A DNA stretch of 64,000 bases, from assembly GCF_026151205.1 (NCBI RefSeq), contig NC_087082.1, positions 10,796,901 to 10,860,900 of the forward strand. Direction: 5' to 3'. The number at the start of each line of letters is the position of its first letter. Positions within the stretch are counted from its first letter, which is position 1. The notes below the pieces were generated by a model, which saw only the letters and a list, made by a program, of their open reading frames with translations, was not told where the DNA came from and did no database searches. Origin of the DNA: Bolinopsis microptera (taxonomy: Eukaryota > Ctenophora > Tentaculata > Lobata > Bolinopsidae). Made by a program: the position numbers and the translations under genes. Shown in pieces: positions 49,210 to 61,384 of this stretch.

Positions 49210-49432
49210 TTTACTACTTTTTCAACGTTTCTACTGTTAAGTGCATACCCTTAACCTTGTAATTTAGTGTATCAAGTCTTTACAATTTTCTATGGTTTGG
49301 AACCTAAATGTGGATTGCTTTTCAGGTTTTCTTGTATCCTGACTTGTTTTCGTGGCACACCTGTGCATTTTAAGTTGTTGTGCCACTATAATCTATAAGT
49401 TTAAATTATTATTATTATTATTATTATTAATA

Positions 49433-50820
49433 TTTCAAAGATTTTGCAGATCCTATTCAAATTAGTATTCAAATTTTAGTTGACCGTTTTATGTATTTCA
49501 AAGGGTTTTATTTTCTACCTTTATTGTATCGGTTTATTCATTTTCGAGGGTCTCTAACCTTAAAGCTAGACAATTACCATTGCTGAACTTATCTGTGTAT
49601 ATTGTTTGAACAATTTCCCTTCGAATTATAATTAGTAAGACAAAATTCTTAGTAAAACAAAATTTTTAGTTACCACAAAACAATCAATACATATTTAATA
49701 TTATTATACATTTACAAATAAATTTAAATTTAAATTCAGCTATATACACAATACACAGCCCACCGCGCAGACAGCCACACATTGCTGAGAGATTCTCAGG
49801 TGCAGATGTAAGCGATTGAGAGTCCCGGATAAGATATCGAATTAAGACACTGTCTAGGATTTACATAAAATTGACCAGGCCTTGGCCATGGCCCAGGATA
49901 TCTTTTCTGTTGCTACTATGCTAGGGCCAGACTTTACTTTGGCCCAGCTGATTTTGAAAATACCTGGGACAAATTCAGGGTGGAATAATGTAATCAGTTT
50001 CTAAAATGTGGCCACCACTAATGTACTAATCCCTCTCCCGTCGCCACTATAAAGAGCACAGTACGAAGGCATACAAGTTTTTGTACTGGAAGCAGTTTGC
50101 CATAGTTTTACCCTAATTATCTTGTGTACTTGAATTGTAACACAACAACTGCCTGTAATTTGATTTCTCCGACATATCTGATTTTGGTGTGCTTTGGTAC
50201 AAGCCATACGACAGAACTCCTTGGATCTGTAGGTTCACCCTTACACAATTTTGTAATGTCTATTCTATTCTATTCAGTTAATTCAGTCGAATGATAGGAA
50301 AACCATGAAAAACAGTTAAGCCCATGCGACCAAAAGTTGAGGAATAAATGGGCAATGGGGGCTTAAAAACAGCTAAAGCTTGAGTTGTGATGAAAGTGAA
50401 ATCCTCATCATGTTCGTTGTCCTCTAATTAGCAAGTACAGCTATCTTTCAGCTCAATAGAATATGGTATCAGAAATATTTATTTTTTGATTTATCGATTT
50501 TGACTGATTTTGACTTCGGCTTAAATGAGCATGGGCATTGATGGGATTGGGTAGAAAAAACCGTGACATGGTAACCTTGTTGCCTGCACAATAGCAATTC
50601 TAACTGCACATCCACATTTTTTGTGAACAAACTGATATGAATTCTATCTGCACAAAATTTCATGTTGTCTGCACACTTAACTTTTCTCAAGGCATGTCGA
50701 TGGGGAGGCTTAGATAGGAAAATATGAGACTATGAGATGGTAACCATCACGACATGTACTAACATGTATATTGTATACCCAAACAGTTCAAGAATAATGA
50801 TGCATGTCTGAAACCATGTA
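49433..50820. other. Upstream region of the Src-like gene
   Basis: No exon is recognised. The region runs from the LINE tail to the kinase start codon and would hold its promoter and 5'UTR. Small open frames at 50001-50207 and 50469-50690 have no features. Confidence 0.45.
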
Positions 50821-53800
50821 ATGGGAGCGTGTTTTAGTAAACAACGAAACAAGCCCAATCAAGATGAAGTGACCAGGCAAGATAACTTCCACCATGTAGG
50901 ACCTTCCAGTTCAGCCTACCCCAACTCTTACACTCCCCAGCCTGTACCTGTCAACCATGCAAAGGAGGTTAGTCAAACTTTAATACTCATTGGTGCTGAT
51001 GCCACTGCTGCTAGTGTGGTAACTAAAACGAAATTTAAGCAGCAAAATTATGGAATCATTTGTCTTTAAATGTGACATTTTTTATGTATGTTACTTTGGT
51101 GATTAAATTTATAAGCATAACTCCGGATGTCAAGAACTCTGTGACAGTTTTAGGCTTTAAAATTAAGTTAAAAGGATTTAAGAAAGATTTCTAAAAGTAT
51201 TACAAATGATTGCTTTTTTTTTTGGAATGTTTCTAATGAAGTTTTAGTAAGAATAATAAAGAGAAACATAACGATTATCTTTAGCTTTGGTTTCATCCTT
51301 ATGACGTGGCAAAGAAGCGATTTATAAATCTTTATTCCACTGGGAAGTTTGAGTTTTTTAAATAGGATAATGTTTTGATACATTTTTTTAAAACATTGTA
51401 TTTGATAAATAATTAATGTTGGTGGGGAAATATTTATTATATATGTTTTCACATAGTGCGATGATATTTTGTAGACATGTGTGATGATGTGATGTTATAA
51501 ATTTTACTTACTTACTTACTTACTTATAATATTTCAGACAACACAGCGACCAATCTACATAGCTCTGTATGACTATGAAGCACGGAGTGATGATGACCTT
51601 CAGTTCCGTAAAGGAGAAAAGATGGAGGTACTTGACATGAGTGAGGGAGATTGGTGGCATGTTAAGTCGCTTCTCACTGGTAATCTGGGATTTGTTCCCA
51701 GTAACTATTTGGCAGATGCACGTGGTATTCACAGCGAAGAGTAAGTTTTCTCTTCCACTGGATGCTTATGTTTGATTCTGAAAGTTCTATTTGAATGATC
51801 TACAAATTGCCGATTTGAATCGCTTCAGTTTCTGCAGATTTATTTAACAAACTCATAACAGTATATTCCTTGAAATTTGCAGTTGGTACAGAGGTAACAT
51901 CAAGCGAGCAGATGCAGAGCGTGAGCTGCTGTACAAAGGACAGAACTGTAACGGTCTCTTCCTGATAAGGGAAAGTGAGAGTAAACCTGGGGATTACAGT
52001 CTCAGTATCCGAGACGAGGACAGTGTCAAACATTACAGGATCAGGAGATGGGATGACGGACGGTTCTACATTGCCAAAAGGGTGTGTACTGTGTAATTGT
52101 GTTGATTATAATACACATAATACACATAATGTACACTTACTTCTTAATTAAGATTTCCGACTATTTTATTGTTCCTCAATATTTTCCTTAATATTGAAAT
52201 TGTTGACAAATTTAGAAAATTGCATTGTTCAAAAACATGCTACAGAACATTGTCTGTCTGGATCATGTATATACTATCAATATATTAATATCTTGTATAG
52301 TATCAATATATTAATATCACGTACACTAACATGTAACAAAGCAGCAATAACACAATACTCCTCCCAGCAAACGTTCCCCACACTGAAGGCGCTGGTTGAG
52401 CACTACAAAGAGAACCAAGATGGGTTGGTGAGGAAGCTAGCCACACCCTGTACTCGTACTGAGAAACCATTCAATGACTTGTCCAGACAGGTCAGTGACA
52501 AGCAGTTTATACAGTAAAACCTCTGTACAGTTCAGTTTATAAGTTAGTAAAGTTAAGCAAGAGGAAAGAGGATATAGGTTTTAACCAGGGTACTTACTGT
52601 ACTACTGTGAACACTTAGATTTGAACCAGTAATCAGCATCTCTAGTGATTATTAACCGTGCAGTAGTATAATAGGACCATTTGAGTAGTAAAGTGGGGCA
52701 ATGTCATAAGTATAATGAATAATATCTTGAGCAATTAGTAGTGAGCAGTAACCGGATAAAGGAATAACTTGAAACCGGAAGTCATCCACAATATCACATA
52801 CGACTGCTTAACATGAAACATCCTAACTATATTAAGACATTACGATTCTAATCTGTTTGCAGAATAGTAAGTTAGTGTGTACTACTGTGTACTGTGATAG
52901 GCCCGAGTAACTTGTCCTATCAAGACAGAGTAATTCCTGGTAACTTGTTAATTCCTGGTAACTTGTTAATACTGCAGTGTTACTTTGGAGAGTGGTTGGT
53001 TGTACACATGTCGCACACACCGTGTACTAATTGCTCACCACACACTGTACAGATGCCTGGAAATACGTGCTGTGCGGCTAATAGATTTGTTAGATTACAG
53101 TACATCACGTCACGATATAATAAGCAATTACCCTGCTAATTACTGTTCTAATTAGTTTCTAATTACGGTAACACAGACTGGACTGTTTGACGTTATTGAC
53201 CTGTCAAATGAGTTGCGTATCTTCACTTTTAATATAATATATATAATATCTCTGTAATTAATGAATTATTGTGGATAATAATACGTTATATCTCAGGTGA
53301 GGGACCATTGGGAGATTGACAGAGCTCAGATTACCTTCACAGAGAAACTGGGAACTGGTCACTTCGCAACCGTACACAAAGGTAACATTCAGCTCCTTTA
53401 TAAAACTCTCTTTTAGGGAAGATTTAGCTGTTTTTTAGCAGTTACTAACACACTAATTACAAGTTGTTAGGATCTGCAATAGGTGTTTACAGTAGAGTGG
53501 TGAATGTTTGGTGGAGACTGTTGGTTTCCTGCTACTGCTAGTGGAGAACTGTAAACTATTCAATATTACAGACTATCGTTATAATCCCATCCTCCGTAAA
53601 ATACTCCTGTAAAATGTAACCCTCGCGAGTATTAGTTTGACTCTATTATATTGTGATAAAATATCAACTGATACGTACTAGTTGACTAGAAGATGTGGTA
53701 TTATGCGGACCCACAAATATTTACTACAAGAATGTAGTTTCATGCTTTATTATTCCGGAGAAATAAAGAAAGATTTTCGTCAGAAATATTTTCCGCAATT

Positions 53801-56193
53801 ATGACGAAGTTATGTTTCAAATCGGCTACTCGAATTCACCATGCACCAACAGCACCATATATTTGTATCAGACAATATTATCATTATATTTTAATGGAAG
53901 AGTGTTATGTAGTGACACATTTTGAGTGTAGTGACATATTCGGAGTGTAGTGACACATTCGGAGTGTAGTGACATTATATTCGGAGTGTAGTGACACATT
54001 CGGAGTGTAGTGACATTATATTCGGAGTGTAGTGACACATTCGGAGTGTAGTGACACATTCGGAGTGTAGTGACATATTGTTCGGAGTGTAGTGACATTA
54101 TATTCGGATTGTAGTGACATATTGTTCGGAGTGTAATGACATTATATTCGGAGTGTAGTGACATTATATTCGTAGTGTAGTGACACATTCGGAGTGTAGT
54201 GACACATTCGGAGTGTAGTGACACATTCGGAGTGTAGTAACACATTCGGAGTGTCATACAGTTGTTAGTTGTCACACAAGTAGATGAGAAGTATTCCACT
54301 CTATACACTTTGACTCAGTACTCTAGGTCTGAGTGTATGTTTTTATCGTTGACAGGTGGCCCAAACCACAGCTGTTAAATCCACTGCAACCTTTACCTTG
54401 TGTAATGGTTATGTCACACCTCAGCTCTGAAAACCCCAATTTAAAGTCTATAATACCATTAAAGTCTGCCAAGTCGATAATGTGTACGGGTTGTAATAGT
54501 CCTGAGTCTGGGATCTGGCCACTTGTTAAGGGTCACAGAAACCAGAGCAGAAACTGAAGGTTTATCACAACTTTAATGGTGTTAAAAGTGGCACTGAGTG
54601 GCAGAGGGGGGTGTCGTGATGACCAGCCAATCTAATCATGTCTTGTTAGCTACTTGTTATACTACTAGAGTTACATGTTCCCACTACTCAATACAGCTAC
54701 AAAATAGAGTGTTAGACCTACTACCCTGGAGAATGGAGATGCTATTGTGTACACACATTGCTGAAGAGAACACATCCCCTAAGGTCCTTAGGGCATTGTA
54801 AACTATCCATAGCATAGGGCCTAAGGATAACTTACAGTCATGCTATAGTCACTAGTCACACTAATGTCACTAGGAACAATTGTCACACTAGTTACTAGTC
54901 TGAGTCACACATTAACATTGGTACTCCAGGCGGCCACTTACAGAGTGCTTTGATGTGCTTCACAAGCATTTTATTTTTAATTCTTCAAATTCTCTGTTTG
55001 GCATCGAATACAGCTTGCTTTTGAAGTGAACATCATTATTAAAATTGAACTGAAATTGTCCAATATTTAATGACATGGGAATTAACATTCTGACCTACGA
55101 ATCATAATACATGACGTAAGTAATAAGCTATTATTCTAGCAGCTTCTACATCTCTGTGTAAACGCATTAATATACCCACAAACAAACAGGCACGAGTTGC
55201 TTATTTGTCAGCCAATGACAGGCGGTAACGTTTTCTTACACTTGTATGTGTGAACGGTGTTGTTTTTATGCCCTACTTCCTTGAAGTGGTTCCAGCAGAG
55301 TAGTGACTAGAGACGGTGCTGTAAAATATTGATGACTCCCCCCCCCCCCCCCCCGGCCCCTGTTCTAGTAATATTGCACCTTAAAATAGAGACCACCTAC
55401 CTATGTGACCTATCTTAGAGTGTGTTTCACAGGTCAACAAGTCACTATAACTAATCAACACGTGTGTGCAGGGAGGCTGCACTCTTCATATTATCCACAA
55501 AGTAAAACCGTGTGAGTTCTGTGTTATGTTCAGGGCGTTAAAGTAATAGCAGTCTGAGAGTCATGGTCAGTTGCTCGACTTCAAATACATCTGGTTGTTG
55601 TACTTCAGACTCAAGTTCCAAGCGTCTAGAATCTAGATCAACTCCACATGTATAGTGTCTATGATACAGACTCCAAATTGTGATGTACTAAGCTGGATTA
55701 ACTTGCACAGGAACTGTAAACGCAACAAGTTGACATAGTCTCAATTAGGGTGGCTGGTTTTAGTAAGTTGTCTCCTCTCCGACTGGGTAACGCAACTTAT
55801 TATTAGCATTTATCAACACCACTAATACTCTGGTCAATTATAATGCACATTACCATTGTCTACACATTGACAATGCCACTTACATTCCAACAAAGTGCCG
55901 CCAACATTCCAACAAAGTGCCGCCAACAGGCCAGCTAAATATCATCAATTTTGTATTTAATATAAATACTGTAATAAAAGTAATAACATTACTGCATACT
56001 AACACACATTATATCAAGATAATGCATGATATTTACAATATAATAATGATAATATTGCATCAACATTATAATGACCTGATAGTTTTGAACCTCAGGACTT
56101 TGGAAGGGAACAGTGCCGGTAGCGGTGAAAATGTTGAAGACTGGTGGAACCGACCAGAAGATGACAAAAGAAGAGTTTATTGAAGAGGCTAAT
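50821..56193 (+). CDS. Src-family tyrosine kinase, 5' exons (incomplete)
   Basis: A membrane-bound signalling kinase. Six exons in phase: 50821-50967, 51538-51740, 51883-52081, 52368-52490, 53297-53381 and 56096-56193. Exon 1 starts MGACFSKQ: Gly2 for myristoylation, Cys4 for palmitoylation. SH3: [37 protein letters not shown]2: [34 protein letters not shown] (with the phosphotyrosine-binding Arg), [11 protein letters not shown]. The kinase begins [18 protein letters not shown], with loop GTGHFATV (third glycine replaced by Ala) and the ATP-binding Lys in VPVAVKMLK. The next exons (helix C, HRD, DFG, regulatory tail) were not found before 63980; one candidate is at the window end. The order is that of Src/Fyn/Yes rather than Csk or Abl. 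The intron after exon 6 exceeds 7 kb and contains another gene. Confidence 0.9.
53890..54256. repeat. Minisatellite in Src intron 5
   Basis: About eighteen copies of gtagtgacacattcggagt, some with an extra att (gtgacattatattcggagt), so units of 19-22 bp. The open frame over it on the minus strand is an artefact. Confidence 0.9.
54257..56095. other. Rest of Src intron 5
   Basis: No exon is recognised. It contains a C-run at 55338-55355 and a doubled ccaacaaagtgccgccaac near 55880-55925. Confidence 0.45.
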
Positions 56194-56463
56194 GTGAGTT
56201 CAACCCAGACTGACAAATTACAAATTACAAATTACAGCTCAATTAGTGTGCTTGTGTAGATTACACTGTATTTTATAGTGTGGAACACTCACGACACACC
56301 ATGTGCTGCGTCTAGAATATTACTATCCCTGTTTAGGGTTACCACTACTATATTTGGAGATACCACAAAAGAAATTGGTTGTACAGAGCACGTGTACTCT
56401 TTTAAATCTCATTTATAATGAAGTTGTTGATGTTTCTGAGCTGTTTCGTTCACATAGTATCAC

Positions 56464-56645
56464 CACATCATCACTCCCTCATCACTCCCTCACTCCCTCA
56501 TCACTCCCTCATCACTCCCTCACTCCCTCATCACTCCCTCACTCCCTCATCACTCCCTCTTACTCCCTCACTCCCTCATCACTCCCTCACTCCCTCACTC
56601 CCTCATCACTCCCTCACTCCCTCATCACTCCCTCTTACTCCCTCT
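56464..56645. repeat. Minisatellite (ccctcatcact / ccctcact) in Src intron 6
   Basis: Alternating 8 bp and 11 bp units on a pyrimidine-rich strand, just downstream of the exon carrying the ATP-binding lysine. Confidence 0.9.
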
Positions 56646-57969
56646 GATCGGGGTTGGGCGTGCAGTTTCTGACACACTACAAGTGAGCGGTTGATGGCTG
56701 CTGCCGGTTTAGAATGTTTATTGTTGACGTGCACTGCTACGTATTATTACATCACTGCACGAGATATATTGAATATTAGCTGGCTTGTTAATGTCAAGGT
56801 GAGGATCTCCTAAAACTCAATCTCTACTTCTACATTAAATATCTAAATGATTAACTTGGATAAAACCTGTTTCTCATGCAAATGATAAGGATAGAATCAG
56901 AGAAGCCCAGTATAATTCCCGGGTATGTCACAACAGGACTCCACCAGTATATTCTACGAAAGTAGGGTCTGACAAAATTGCAATAATTTGTCTCGGACTA
57001 GTTTGTTTCAATAGTATGATATTACTATAGTTACACGCAGTGTCGTGGAGACCTCCTGGTTTGTAACAAGGTTCACTGGTAGTGTTAGTTAGCCCTAATT
57101 TGTCCTCATAATAGCCTGTCTCAAAGGTACTCTCGGTGGCCTTTGAGGGCAGAAGACAAAACCAAGTCCTACAACCGCTACAGTTTTCTTCTTTTCCTTT
57201 CTAACTTATCAGGCTGCGTTAACTGGGTGGTTTTTAGATCATAGCAGGTTCAACTTACTGACGAATTCGGTTAATCAAATTAAATATTGCACGCGTTGAC
57301 AGATAATTTACTTATTTACGTTCTATTTACATGTTGTATCATTAAATCATGTGCCTCCTTAAATCAAGGATGATATCTGGTATCTCCTTATATAGGATAT
57401 CATTTTGTTTGATCGAGGAGAATGAAAGCTGAGCTCACTACAAGATTTCCAGACAAACTTCACATGATCTGTGAATCATTATACAAACCTATACGTCATC
57501 ACATCACAAAATAAACAGATCTGCGGATTCCTCCTATTTATAGCTATTGTGCACCTGAAACGGTAAAGCTCCGTGATTGTGTGAATATAGCAGGGTTGAA
57601 CAGAAAAAGAGACAATAATGACAGACTCCATGATACTCTGTGACACATTTCAAATTACAAATTACAAATCGGATCTCATCTTCACCCCGGAAGGAGTATA
57701 ACGACTTTTTCATCATGTGCAGATGCCATATTATTATTCCTTACATTCAAGTGCGATGTTCAATCAATATATTATCAAAATTATATCTTAATCGACTGTA
57801 TTTGTGGCACATTTCACGTGTTATCATGACTTTTTATTCAATCTTAATTACCAATATAGACTGTAGAAATAAATAGTTTTAAAAGTGTATCTATTATTAG
57901 TGAGATCTATTTTTACCATTGAGATCTATTTTTACCATTCTCACACTACTCTCAAGGGATTTCTGTTGC

Positions 57970-58128
57970 ACATTCTGGTAGAACATACCATGTAACATAC
58001 CAGAACATACCATGTAACATACCAGAACATACCATGTAACATACCAGAACATACCATGTAACATACCAGAACATACCATGTAACATACCAGAACATACCA
58101 TGTAACATACCAGAACATACCATGTAAG
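57970..58128. repeat. Minisatellite of 22 bp in Src intron 6
   Basis: Seven nearly identical copies of acataccatgtaacatacc plus ag. It lies between the Src exons and the 3' end of the antisense transporter gene. Confidence 0.95.
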
Positions 58129-58527
58129 GGTGACTTCAGGTGAATTATTGGAGCCCTTATTAGCACAGGCCCTAAAGTTGGACTTAAACGTGTTCAATTA
58201 AACATACCTTGTCTGCATAGCAACACAAATACCCATTTTTAAAAACTTTCATTTACATGGAATACTTCAAACATGTTAAAACACATTCATAATGTTAAAT
58301 ATGTTAAAATTTGAATAATTAAATCTTTTTGAAGCGGAGTATAATATAACAACAAGTGTTTTCATAGAAAACACCTGTAATCTTATGTTAACGTTAAAAT
58401 CGAATAATCAATATAAAAATCTCTAATTAATACGAAAAGTTTTCACAAAATGTCAAATAATAATCATTTCCTGTTAGTTATCTAAATAAACATTTAATTT
58501 AAATGCTAACTCGATCACAGTTTAGTC

Positions 58528-60797
58528 TTATACTGTACATGTAACGGGTATGACAGAGCACATGTCTCTTCTCTGGCTGATCTTCAGGGTAATCTCCAAG
58601 CCAACACTTATTACGAAAGTGATGAGCAAGCCACCAATGATGATCCACGAGCCCTGTCCATAGCCTAAATAGTCAATAACAAAGACTGTGATGGCAGCCC
58701 CAGCTGCCCCGGCAAACGTCACTATCGTGTAGAATACGGACGAGGCAGTGGACATGGTAGTTCTTCCAAACGACTTCTTCAACACAGTCACTTGAAGATC
58801 TTCAATCGCTTTAAAGCAAGCCATGGATCCCATCTGACACGCGCAACCTATAAAGAAGAGTGAAACAAAAGCCGTGTAAGGAACAGATTTATGCAGCAGT
58901 GACACTGCAGAACCTGGAAAGAGGAACCAGAGTCCAGTGATGCCCATAAGTGCTGACAAGCCCGTTATTTTAGATGATGTAAGCAAGTTTTTCTGTATCA
59001 AGAGCCCTGAGAAGGTGGAACCAAAAGCCATGGCCAGGTTCAGAGTCATGACATAGAACCCAGCTTGAGATATTGACAGTTTAAACACTTGTAGCAGGTA
59101 GGGCGCCACGATAGCCACCGTGTAACCGTAACTTGCATCTAGAAAGAAGTCTGCAATGACTGGGAATGCTGCATAAAGTGTTAAACTATCTATATCTTCA
59201 TCTTCTGTTTCTAGGGGTTTTGTGGGAGGTCCTCTCTCCTTTTGTGTTATTAGACTCAGAGAACACGTACTGTCTTTCAGCACTGATAGATCAGCATCTG
59301 TGCAAGCAAATGAAGCAGAAATGGCATTGGCTTCCTTACATGATTTAGCTTCATTATATCCTTTCTCTATCGGAGTTATGAGACTCCATGTGCTTTCATC
59401 TCTCCCTTTTATCATAGCTGTATCTAATATATCTAATGTTATTATTGAGCCAGAAATTACCTCCATAGTTTCAACTCTGGAAATGAGACTCAATTTACGC
59501 TCGTGCTTTCCTTTTATCAGAGAATGATCGATAGCGACTGACTTCCTTGAGGAAGCTAGAGCTTCTATCTCTTTCCAATGTAAAGGCTCATTTTCTACTT
59601 CTTCGTATCCTCTGTTTAGGACAGATTCCTCTTTGCTAGGCAAAACAACCAGATTCAGTATGACAATGGAGCAGCAACACACTCCGATCAAAAGAAAGGG
59701 AATGGTGAAGTTGTTATAGTGATCATATGCATAACCTCCGAGGACGCTGCAAAATGCTGAGCCTACGTAATAGCCCCCATTAATAACCCCTAGTGCAAGC
59801 CTGAATTTTTCCTTGAACCATATCTTACAACCTTCAACATGAGTTCTACACCCGCCCAAGTTTGTTGCTCCTTGCATTAGACGAAAGATCAGCATCAGTG
59901 CCATTGCGGTTTTGTTGTCTGCAATCATTCCTGAGATACCGATTCCTGAAAAATGTAACATTTTTCTAAGCTGAACTTGATTTTATCAAAACAATCAATG
60001 TTCGCCATGATTTAAACTCTATAGCTTCAAGAGTCTCAGCTCAGAATGTACCTAATAAACAGCGAACTACTCCATCATTTGACATTCTCAGCTCCGGTTT
60101 CAATGTTTTAATATTAGAGATAAGGTTGTTATTTAATTACTGATCCGTGATAAAGAGTAAACACCAAAAGATTAAACAAATTACCTGCACAATTGATAGT
60201 CATCATCATATGAACAACTATGATCATGGTCTTGAGGTCTATTCCTAGCTTCTCCCTCAAATAGTTGTTCCAGTCGAAGAAGACACTGAAGAATGTACCC
60301 ACCCCATAGAACAGTCCGTAAAGTCCTATTAACACTCCTGGTATTCCTGAAAGTGAAAGTGAAAGATAAAATGAAAGTGAAAGAGAACGATATATCATAC
60401 ATTCAGCAAGATATGATTATAGGAGATCATGGTAAATTCATGATTTTGTGGGATCATCAATCGAAAAGATTAAAATCATGGGCAGCATTTCATGGCGTAA
60501 GAAAGATAAACTGGGCATTAAAGTAAGTGAGAAATGCAAACTTTACCTTTCTCAAGTTATCTGAAAGCATGCGCTACATAAAATGAAGATGCGTTTTTAA
60601 AAACTTTGTGCCTTCACAATTTGGCGTTGCTTCGACAACGAAGCCCTGTTTTTAAAAACTTTACCTCTACATTTCATAGCCGTAATGTAGAAAGATGACG
60701 GGCCATATCCAGCTCCCATCAGTAGAATGGGCAGGAGGTAAAATGCGCTGAAAACAGCAAGAGCCCACGACTGGGTCCTACTGAGTGGTGCCTTCAT
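58528..60797 (-). CDS. Major facilitator superfamily transporter (SLC18B1-like)
   Basis: Three exons in phase: 60797-60665, 60346-60185 and 59945-58528, giving 570 aa. The start is ATG 60797; the open frame continues a few codons upstream without an ATG. TM1 lies in LALAVFSAFYLLPILLMG-like sequence of exon 1, TM2-3 in exon 2 (PGVLIGLYGLFYGVGTFF), and the rest in exon 3. After TM6 a 150-residue cytoplasmic loop rich in Ser/Glu separates the two halves, then a second set of six segments begins at YAAFPVIADFFLDASYGY. The motif ALGVINGGYYVGSAFCSVLG with DHYNNFTIPFLLIG resembles the vesicular amine/SLC18B1 group. The substrate is unknown. The gene lies antisense inside the long Src intron 6. Confidence 0.75.
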
Positions 60798-60814
60798 AAG
60801 AGCGTGGGGGTGTT

Positions 60815-60890
60815 GCACTTAGAGTCGGGGGGCGTTGCACCTAGCGTCGGGGGGCGTTGCACCTAGCGTCGGTGGGCGTTGCACCTAAAA
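60815..60890. repeat. Tandem repeat of ~25 bp near the transporter start
   Basis: Three to four copies of gcgttgcacctagcgtcggg-type units directly upstream of the transporter ATG (about 20 bp away). They may lie in the 5'UTR or promoter. Confidence 0.8.
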
Positions 60891-61384
60891 ACTGATCGAT
60901 CTAAATCTGCTATACTATTTATCATGACTAATGGAGTTGTGTTGCTGCGTGGGTTGTTTAAATATGTCGCCCTGCTGCGCTTTTCACACCTCAGAGTGTG
61001 CCTCATTAGCACCTGTGCAGTAGGATTGGCTTGTTAGTTACCTTGGGGCTATCTTTTGGCACAGATTTATTTGTTTTAGCCATCACGAGCTGTTTAAGCT
61101 TTTAAGGTAGGTGTGCCCCCAAAATATGATATCCAAACCCCCGTACTGCTGATATCATTTATATAATTGTGTCTTCAAATATAACACTGTTAACCTTGGA
61201 TATCTCACAGTCCATACTGGTTGCTTTTGTTGGGGAGCTAATGCTGCCTGTTTTAAACACGTCAGCTTGGTCATTTACCCTTATATTAAGCCTATAACAT
61301 GTACATTGTACATTGTACCTTGTACAAGGTATTTCATGTGATGTGGTGGACTTGACAAGTATTTTATCATTTAACCTACTGTGT

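Larger units (their letters stand above)
44860..49432 (+). mobile_element. Apparently intact CR1/L2-type LINE
   Basis: Contains two long uninterrupted ORFs (44942-46345 and 46384-49209), a short 3' untranslated region and an att microsatellite tail at 49406-49430, typical of the CR1/L2 group. The 5' boundary is an estimate. No target duplication was identified. With both ORFs open and all catalytic motifs visible, the copy may be competent. Confidence 0.8.

Noticed and set aside
53868-54308. 146-codon minus-strand frame
   Set aside because: Translation of the 19-22 bp minisatellite in the Src intron.
57897-58197. Overlapping minus-strand frames with repeated Cys-Tyr-Met-Val
   Set aside because: Translation of the 22 bp minisatellite in three frames.
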